From Coptodactyla brooksi (lineage: Eukaryota > Arthropoda > Insecta > Coleoptera > Scarabaeidae): a stretch of DNA of 23,245 nucleotides. Below the pieces are notes generated by a model that did no database searches, had not been told where the DNA came from, and was given only the letters and a program-made list of their open reading frames with translations. The position numbers and the translations under genes were made by a program. The stretch spans positions 1-23,245 of the forward strand of contig JAWQRM010000394.1 of NCBI GenBank assembly GCA_033557675.1. The letters are read 5' to 3'. Below, in pieces: positions 17,706 to 23,245 of the stretch; the first letter of the stretch is position 1, and every line of letters starts with the position of its first letter.

Positions 17706-18146
17706 TTACTGTCTCCTCTTCTCAACATCATTATGTCTTCCTCTCCTGGACTTCTGCGACGTCGATCTAGATCGGCTTGAACTATACATGCTTCTCTTTC
17801 TCCTTCTCTTGATCTTAGGGGCTGCTCTGGCGCTGGCCTGGTAAGGAGCTTTTTCGCTGGCGTCCATGCTATTCCATACCCTGCCGGCTTCCTTTGCGCT
17901 TTCGATGATGGACAACGTGGTGTGCCTCTTGCGGTAGTCCAAGAGGAAGTTGATGAACGGGTTCCTGGTGACCTTAGTTTTGTTCATATTGCCCTGGTTC
18001 GGCGGTGCATTGTTCGCTCCGCAGTTGCCGGCATGGATGCTTTCAGAGGATTCTTGTCCAGTCGGTCCACACTCGCCCGTAGTGGGTCTGTGCCTGGTCG
18101 CCAGTTTTCTCCTGAACAGGCTGCACCGGTTCTCCTTGTCCATCAT
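17706..18146 (-). CDS. MST-HMG-box, protamine-like sperm chromatin protein
   Basis: A single-exon frame of 146 residues, from ATG at 18146 to TAA at 17706-17708. Residues about 60-110 form one HMG box of the divergent MST type: NPFINFLLDYRKRH, then ESAKEAGRVWNSMDASEKAPY. The C-terminal third is strongly basic (KIKRRRKRS, SRSRSTSQKSRRGRH). The N-terminal 50 residues are low-complexity with three cysteines. A single MST-HMG box plus an Arg/Ser-rich tail is the arrangement of the insect protamine-like proteins that replace histones in sperm nuclei, as in Drosophila Mst77F and the protamines, so a nuclear role in spermatids is inferred. The coding sequence is clearly more GC-rich than its flanks. 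An initiator-like TCAGTT lies on the minus strand at 18218-18223, 72 bases upstream of the ATG, without a clear TATA box. Another small HMG-box protein is the alternative. Confidence 0.78.
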   Translation of the reverse strand: MMDKENRCSLFRRKLATRHRPTTGECGPTGQESSESIHAGNCGANNAPPNQGNMNKTKVTRNPFINFLLDYRKRHTTLSIIESAKEAGRVWNSMDASEKAPYQASARAAPKIKRRRKRSMYSSSRSRSTSQKSRRGRHNDVEKRRQ

Positions 18147-18223
18147 ATTATAAACAACAATTTCGTTTGGATGATGTGGGTCATCATCAGTTGAGGAACC
18201 GAATTTTTAGATCGCCAAACTGA

Positions 18224-18628
18224 CAGAATTTACACATTCTACCTTTGTCAAACAGTAAACACGTCTCCATGGTTCTTGGACTCATTTCTTCCGAATGCCA
18301 TTTAAATGAATTTGCGTATGCTATTAGGTTATTTGGGAAATATAATAATACAGTCCATGTACAGGAGTCCCGTAAAAATTTTCATCACCATATTCTGCAC
18401 CGGGTGAAGACTTCTGATGTCATGGGAGTATGTACTCATGTCTGGTTGAAATTGTCTTACGTACACTTATTTTTTAACTATCAATAAATGTTCATGCATC
18501 TCTTTTTGAACGTTTAAGTTCGACGGACAAACAAAAACTTCATTCTTACTCAAATAAAAGGTCACTTTAAAATAGTTCTAATAATATTTAAAAATAAAAC
18601 TAAATGAAAGATTCCTCCTAATTTAAAG
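18224..18628. other. no recognised gene
   Basis: Between the HMG-box gene and the putative small gene. Open frames here are short, without recognisable domains or splice partners. The region may contain regulatory sequence for both neighbours. Confidence 0.35.
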
Positions 18629-18923
18629 ATGTCTCCTACTTCGCCGAACAATACCCCAACCTGTCGTAGAAATTTCTCCTCACTCTGGAGAGCATTTCTG
18701 AAGTAATAGTTTGATGAGCTTAAATAATTTTTATTATGAACTGATTCAAATATCAAGTGGCATTGGCGACAAAATGTCGCACAAACTATCGTCTCGAAAA
18801 CATTCACTCGAGATCACCCGACTCGTCCACCAATCAGACGATAATATGATACCCCTATGGGACAAGATGTATTTTCCAACACTGTATATTTCTGCTCCTG
18901 TGACAGTCATACTCATCATTTAG
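18629..18923 (+). CDS. putative small two-exon gene with hydrophobic C-terminus
   Basis: Exon 1 (18629-18702) starts at ATG and encodes MSPTSPNNTPTCRRNF and SSLWRAFL, ending AA before GTAATA. A 55-base intron ends in ATCAAG at 18757. Exon 2 (18758-18923) completes the codon and continues NGIGDKMSHKLSSRKHSL, then VHQSDDNMIPLWDKM and a hydrophobic end (FPTLYISAPVTVILII) before TAG. The join keeps the frame and yields 79 residues. An AATAAA follows at 18967-18972. I do not recognise the protein. The C-terminal hydrophobic segment could be a tail anchor, or the exon could be part of a larger membrane protein. Supporting signs are phase agreement, composition richer than the flanks and a nearby poly(A) signal. 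Against it are a weak acceptor, the short intron and no family match. Confidence 0.35.
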
Positions 18924-18966
18924 GTGTCTAAATATATGTTTTTAAGGGCAAGGAATCGATTAATTA

Positions 18967-18972
18967 AATAAA
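18967..18972 (+). terminator. candidate polyadenylation signal
   Basis: AATAAA 44 bases after the stop of the putative small gene. In this AT-rich sequence a chance match is also quite possible. Confidence 0.3.
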
Positions 18973-19035
18973 AATATGAAAAATAGTGGAATACAATATT
19001 TTATTTGGTCACTGATATTTACATTACCAAATATA

Positions 19036-19322
19036 TTAATAGTTGCACAACATTTTTATAGACACAGAAGTAAACTCTGTTATGGAAAACTTTTTGCATT
19101 GTTCACCACATTTACAATACTCTGTACATGACAAATACTGCAATTTACATCCGCATCTACTAGTAGCACATGTTATACAACTGCACTATTTTATTTAATA
19201 GTTCAGAAGGCATTTTGTTAAGGCACATATTATGCTTTTTCACACCATATGTATCTTCGCACCATCCATAATCTGGCAGCTGCAGGCTTGTATCAGGAGA
19301 ACAGCTTTGTGATGTGTTTAGG
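19036..19322 (-). pseudogene. remnant of a Cys-rich (CXC-like) protein C-terminus
   Basis: On the minus strand, from about 19322, the frame reads NTSQSCSPDTSLQLPDYGWC and PSELLNKI. After a frame change near 19186 it becomes CSCITCATSRCGCKLQYLSC and TEYCKCGEQCKKF, ending at TAA 19036-19038. The cysteine spacing is CxCx2Cx4CxCx6Cx3CxCx3C, with nine cysteines in about 30 residues. A tryptophan-containing lead-in followed by such a cysteine cluster is a pattern I recall from the C-termini of uncharacterised arthropod proteins, some linked to transposons. The family is not certain. The shift shows that it is broken. Confidence 0.4.
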
Positions 19323-19519
19323 CATTCCCCTAAAACAAAAAAAAAATCTTCGGATATGTATTGTGTAATGAATAACGAAGTTCATCATATGTCTTACACT
19401 TTGGTGACGGATGTAAAACTTGAACAAGGTATCCCTCTGCTTTGTCTAGTGTTTCTTCAAACAGGCTGTGACATCACAGCCTGTAGGTATATGGGCCTTA
19501 ATTAAAGTGAAAAAACAAA

Positions 19520-19850
19520 AATTTGAACTTCACAATACTGTTGTTATTAGATAATGCTCCAAGATACCCACAAGATTTAAATCATCCAAATGTTCAAATA
19601 ATGTTTTTACCGCCAAACATTACTTTATTACTCAAATCGTTAGATCAAGGTACTATTTATACCTTTAAAACTTACTACATCAGATGATCGTTACAATAGA
19701 TTCTAGATAAGTATAATTGAATCGAAATCAATTGATGTAATGGAAGATTGGAAGCATTTTACAATTAACTACTGTATCAAATCATATCCTTATCATTCAA
19801 AGCAATAAGAACATTAACTTTAAATGGATGTTGAACAAAAATGCAAAGTA
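19520..19850 (+). pseudogene. Tigger/pogo-like transposase remnant (DDE domain)
   Basis: The plus strand reads LNFTILLLLDNAPRYPQDL, then IMFLPPNITLLLKSLDQGTI, which is the segment around the second catalytic aspartate of Tigger/pogo (Tc1/mariner superfamily) transposases: LLxDNAPxHP, FLPPNTTSLIQPxDQGVI. The frame stops at 19685-19687. It resumes after a shift as DVMEDWKHFTINYCIKSY near 19735, then KAIRTLTLNGC near 19800, matching the following helix (TLNxCW). No N-terminal DNA-binding part is visible upstream. It is an old, multiply broken copy. Confidence 0.72.
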
Positions 19851-20210
19851 ATACTTTCCATTTTTGGAAAATAATACTTATAATTACTTATAAGTATTAA
19901 TAAGTCTATAGTATAAGTGTTAATACTTGTATATTATATTAGTCCAGGTATAACTGTTAATACTTGTACTGGCTGTTTTAATTTGCTTTATTCAGCTATT
20001 CTTTGCTTTGTGTTAAGAGGTAGACTTCTTTGTTGTGTAGGCTGGGATATTACATGCGATATTGTGGTATTGTTTTATGAACAGTTTATGTTATGTCTAA
20101 TTAAAACTATTTGGAATCTTTTATTATGGTCTCGTCTTAAATCTAGGTATTAGTTGATTATAAAATAGAATCACCAAGGTGTCTCTTTCTGTGTCAGATA
20201 TGTGACTTAC

Positions 20211-20487
20211 ATTTTGAGTGCTACCAAAGCCTCTGCTGGTCTGTAGTTGTCATCTGGATTATGTTGTTGGATCAGCTGGATAACTGGAAATCATGAAGTT
20301 CACACGACATACAACATGTCTGGGGTACATACTTAACAACATTAAATTAAGACTTATTAAAAACACTGTTCATGATTTCCATAAGCTTTCCTGTTGTTAT
20401 TTTATCAACTTGTGTATCTTCAGCATCATTATTGCATTCAGTAGATTGTAGAAAATCATAAAAATTGCAGCATTGGTCATTAATCAT
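20211..20487 (-). pseudogene. exon-like tracts of unknown origin, minus strand
   Basis: A 46-codon frame (ATG at 20487, TAA at 20347-20349) reads FYDFLQSTECNNDAEDTQVD and TGKLMEIMN. Further along the minus strand, a 65-base segment (20275-20211) has a TTATCCAG acceptor and an AT|GTAAGT donor and reads LIQQHNPDDNYRPAEALVAL. An acidic tract followed by a P-x-EAL-x-AL helix is seen near the C-termini of Tigger-like transposases, so a decayed element is possible. A small exon of a host gene is the alternative. I cannot decide between them. Confidence 0.3.
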
Positions 20488-20789
20488 CCTGTTTGTTATT
20501 CAATGTACTATTCCAATACTTTAATCAGAATAACAGAGATACTCATCGACAACAAAAGAAGAACAAATTATTCGGTATAAAACACTACTGTTCAGTATGA
20601 ATGCTTAAATTGATGAGGTTGTCAGGACTGAAAAAAGGTAAAAATAGCTTTTTAATGTATCTATTTCCTGCCCTAGTCATTGTTTTTCCAATATCCGGAA
20701 ACCAGCCCGCTATTCGAATAACTGAAAACCAGTAGAAACGGCGTAATGGTCAATTAAACAATGGAACCTTCCCATAAATACGAAATACA

Positions 20790-20900
20790 GTTACTGGCAG
20801 TTTGCAGGTGTGACGCCCGGTGATCGAACTATTTGCTATGCATTGGGCACGCTCCGGCTGAGAAAATCGTCTGCCGTAGATAAAGATGCCAGTGGATAAG
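20790..20900 (-). repeat. possible tRNA-derived SINE fragment
   Basis: On the minus strand, TCTCAGCCGGAGCG near 20855 and AGTTCGATCACCGGGCG near 20822 resemble degraded A and B boxes of RNA polymerase III promoters at a plausible distance. The region is more GC-rich than its surroundings. No tail or target duplication is visible. Confidence 0.25.
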
Positions 20901-21198
20901 ACCACCTCATGCCTAATTACAATGCGGTACCGCGCACGCATTGTTATAGTCGCGGTTATTACCAAGAAGCTCCGAGCTTTGAATACAATAAACGTACGTT
21001 CAGGGGGAATCGAAAGATTGTCGTAAACACGTACAAGCTGGTCACTCTGAATGAGCGATTGAGCGCATGCTTAATAGAAATTATGAGTGATACGTGACTC
21101 TATAATGAGAATCAGGTCCATTCGATGGGTTTTTGATTGATTCGTAACAGCGACGCTATTGTTTCTCCATTGAAATGGTTGGTATTATTTTATTGAAG

Positions 21199-21299
21199 CG
21201 TGGATGGTAATATCGAACGTCTGGACGAAAATAAAACTTTATGCTTCTACAAACTATTAGCCAGAGAAGACATAAGCGACTTTGTTCCTTACCGAGAAG
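21199..21299 (+). CDS. single exon resembling the inositol polyphosphate kinase family
   Basis: A TTATTTTATTGAAG acceptor ends at 21198 and a GTAAAC donor begins at 21300. The 101 bases between are open in one frame: DGNIERLDENKTLCFYKLLA, then REDISDFVPYREG. The K/E-R-L-x-x-x-E/K ... C-x-x-x-L ... FVP-x3-G pattern matches what I know from the kinase domain of inositol 1,4,5-trisphosphate 3-kinases and relatives, upstream of the catalytic part. The FVP-to-glycine spacing is conserved. The catalytic exons would lie beyond the window, past the piggyBac insertions. No other exon of this gene is recognisable here. A retained fragment of a lost gene is possible. Confidence 0.45.
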
Positions 21300-21479
21300 G
21301 TAAACATAAATTCACGGAGCTAAATGAAAATATTTAAATCAATTGGCTGTTAAATATGAAAACAATACTAGATTGTTCCCTTCTGAAGTATTTGCTCCTG
21401 AAAAAGAAACTTTGAGCTGGAAAAAATATTAAAAAGCATCTCTTAAAAAGCATATTTGTTGCCCTTCCATGGTCGATTC

Positions 21480-22016
21480 AGAAATTCAACTCATGATGTA
21501 GGATGATCAATCAATGTACCAATGGTAGAATGAATATGATGTATCGAACTTTCATCAACAATTACAAACAAAAATGTAATGCTGGCTTTTGACAGGTTTT
21601 TTACCTCAGTTCGTTTGATGGATACACTACAATTTGCAGCAGTAGGCACATGTATGGCGAATAAAAAAAATGTGCCTAAGTCAACCAACAAGCTTCCTAG
21701 AGGTGAATCTGAGTTCCTTTGCAATTCCTTTGGTACATTGTGGTGTAGATGGTAGGACACAAAAGAAGTGATGGTGCTTGGTATCTGTCATGGGAATGAT
21801 GTATGTTCAGTGAACAGAAAAGCAAAGGATGGATCGAAACTATCTGCAGAAAATCCAGTAAAAACCTGCAACAACTGCATGGGCGGAGTAGACTTGGCTG
21901 ACCAGATGAATACACTTTATGACTTGGACAGAAAATCTAATAAGTGGTGGAAGAAGGTTTTCTACAAACTTTTGCTAACTTTTTCTTACAAATATGAATT
22001 TTCTTTATTGTTTTAG
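21480..22016 (+). pseudogene. piggyBac-like transposase copy 1, internally deleted
   Basis: It starts with TTCAACTCATGATGTAG, homologous to 22206-22231 of copy 2, and then jumps to the segment after CTTTCATCAACAATTACA. The coding blocks are NKNVMLAFDRFFTSV (second catalytic aspartate), TLQFAAVGTCMANKKNVPKS, RGESEFLCNSFGTLW, CNNCMGGVDLADQM (third catalytic aspartate) and KWWKKVFYKLLLTF. An in-frame stop follows CRW near 21754. The region with the first catalytic aspartate is missing, so the copy is dead. Confidence 0.8.
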
Positions 22017-22029
22017 AAATATTAAAGCT

Positions 22030-23245
22030 AAATTTTGTGAAGGATCCGAAAGTTATACGGTGGCTCTCTGAAGACACTGATAACTCTGTTGATGATCACA
22101 ATTTCTCCTGTTCTGAATCAAATGATGGCAGTACTTCTGATGAAAGTGTTTGTGACGACAGTACAGGTGACAGTGATTACATGATAATAACAGTAATTGT
22201 AATCCGGTTTCATCTTCAACTCATGATGTAGTATGGTCACAGATACAAGACACTTTTAGACCTAGAATGACTATTCCAAACATGGTACCTCCTCTTGTGT
22301 TAGCAGAAGTGGATAGGAGTTCGTCAGAGCTAGGCATCTTTCAAAAACTATTTCCATCAAGTCTTTTGGTGTTTATCAGTCGATAATATCTTACAGTAGG
22401 ATGCCATCGTTTTTTGACTATTGGTCAAACAATCAATCATTAGGCAATGTTGCTGCAAAAGTAGCAATTGCCAGGGATAGATACAAACTGCTGCTCTCTA
22501 AAATGTATTTCAATTTCCCTGAAAAATCAAACACAGCTGGTGAACTGTATTATATGGAAGAAATTGTTTCTTATCTGAAAAGTACATTTCAGAAAGCAAG
22601 ATCAGATAGCACAACACAAAGCATAGATGAGTCTATGATAAAGTTCAACGGGAAGTCATTTCTGAAACAGTACCTTCCAATGAAGCCAGTGAAACATGGA
22701 ATCAAGATCTGGATGAGAACCAGATCAGAGAACCAGAACCAGTATATTGTGGAAGGGAGGAAGACAATACTGAAGGCACATTTGGTGAGCGTGTTGTTCT
22801 CAAACTTTCATCAACAATTACAGACAAAAATGTAATGCTTTGACAGATTTTTTACTTCAGTTCATTTGATGGATACACTACAATTTGCAGCAGTAGGGAC
22901 ATGTATGGCGAATAGAAAAAATGTGCCTAAGTCAACCAACAAGCTTGCTAGAGGTGAATCTGAGTTCCTTTGCAATTCCTTTGGTACATTGTGGTGTGGA
23001 TGGCAGGACACAAAATAAGTAATGGTGCTCAGTAACTGTCATGGGAATGACGTATGTTCAGTGAACAGAAAAGCAAAAGATGGATGGAAACTATCTGTAG
23101 AAAGTCTAGCAGCACTGAAAACCTGTAACGACTGCATGGGCGAAGTAGACTTGGCTGACCAGATGAGTGTACACTTTATGACTTGAACAGAAAATCTAAT
23201 AAGTGGTGGAAGAAAGTTTTCTACAAACTTTTTCTAACTAGTGTA
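22030..23245 (+). pseudogene. piggyBac-like transposase copy 2, cut by window edge
   Basis: The order is N- to C-terminal. An acidic N-terminus (RWLSEDTDNSVDDHNFSCSE) gives way, after a shift, to DVVWSQIQDTFRPRMTIPN and ELGIFQKLFPSSLLVF. Next comes a 144-codon frame from 22401 (MPSFFDYWSNNQSLGNVA ... KARSDSTTQSIDESMIKFNG ... KQYLPMKPVKHGIKIW) carrying the first catalytic aspartate in IDES. After another shift, the C-terminal part repeats that of copy 1 (QFAAVGTCMANRKNVPKS, ARGESEFLCNSFGTLW, CNDCMGEVDLADQM). A short deletion at ATGCTTTGACAG near 22836 removes the frame around the second catalytic aspartate. Several shifts and stops make it non-functional, but similarity to copy 1 is high. Confidence 0.82.

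Noticed and set aside
17922..18194. Plus-strand frames opposite the HMG-box gene
   Set aside because: They are antisense shadows of the GC-rich, arginine-coding minus-strand gene.
19917..20153. 78-residue hydrophobic frame
   Set aside because: Composition reflects T-rich DNA. There is no splice support or domain, and it lies beside decayed Tigger sequence.
20750..21097. GC-richer region as coding exons of the kinase-like gene
   Set aside because: Frames on both strands lack family motifs, and a SINE-like reading explains part of the composition better.

Overview
The window reads as AT-rich nuclear DNA from an insect. Its genes are split by GT-AG introns and separated by long non-coding stretches full of decayed DNA transposons (piggyBac, hAT, Tigger/pogo) and Penelope-like retroelements. 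A beetle would fit, but the sequence does not prove the order. I see no operons, CRISPR array, tRNA or rRNA genes. Several single exons look real but belong to genes that extend outside the window.

Layout, left to right. 1-716: minus-strand N-terminal half of a piggyBac-like transposase, ending at a TTAA. 797-1550: start of a second piggyBac-like element on the plus strand, with a start codon apparently split by an intron. 1575-2550: decayed hAT transposase with its right terminus. 2930-3240: Penelope-like reverse transcriptase fragment. 3314-3463: terminal exon of a Vti1-type SNARE, followed by its 3' UTR. 4137-4720: unidentified coding-like tract on the minus strand. 5411-7440: dispersed repeats, including two long direct copies and a diverged third.

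8147-15453: the main gene, a complete seven-exon microsomal triglyceride transfer protein large subunit (880 residues by my splice model). Intron 1 is 4.1 kb and holds a 1.9-kb hAT-like element and smaller repeats. Intron 3 holds a compact CCAAT/GC-box cluster that looks promoter-like.

16010-17180: dead Penelope-like element with a tandem duplication. 17706-18146 (minus): single-exon, Arg/Ser-rich MST-HMG-box protein of the kind that packages sperm chromatin. 18629-18923: possible small two-exon gene with a hydrophobic C-terminus. 19036-20490: Cys-rich remnant, Tigger transposase remnant and small minus-strand exon-like tracts. 21199-21299: exon resembling the inositol polyphosphate kinase family. 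21480-23245: two head-to-tail piggyBac-like copies, the first internally deleted.

The genes do not form an obvious pathway. MTP loads lipid onto apolipoproteins in the ER, the SNARE works in endosome/Golgi fusion, and the HMG-box protein is probably male-germline specific. I found no convincing new multi-gene system. The items most worth checking are the intron-3 element, the small two-exon gene, the split-ATG piggyBac start, the unidentified 4.1-4.7 kb tract and the two-base change that destroys the Penelope catalytic motif.
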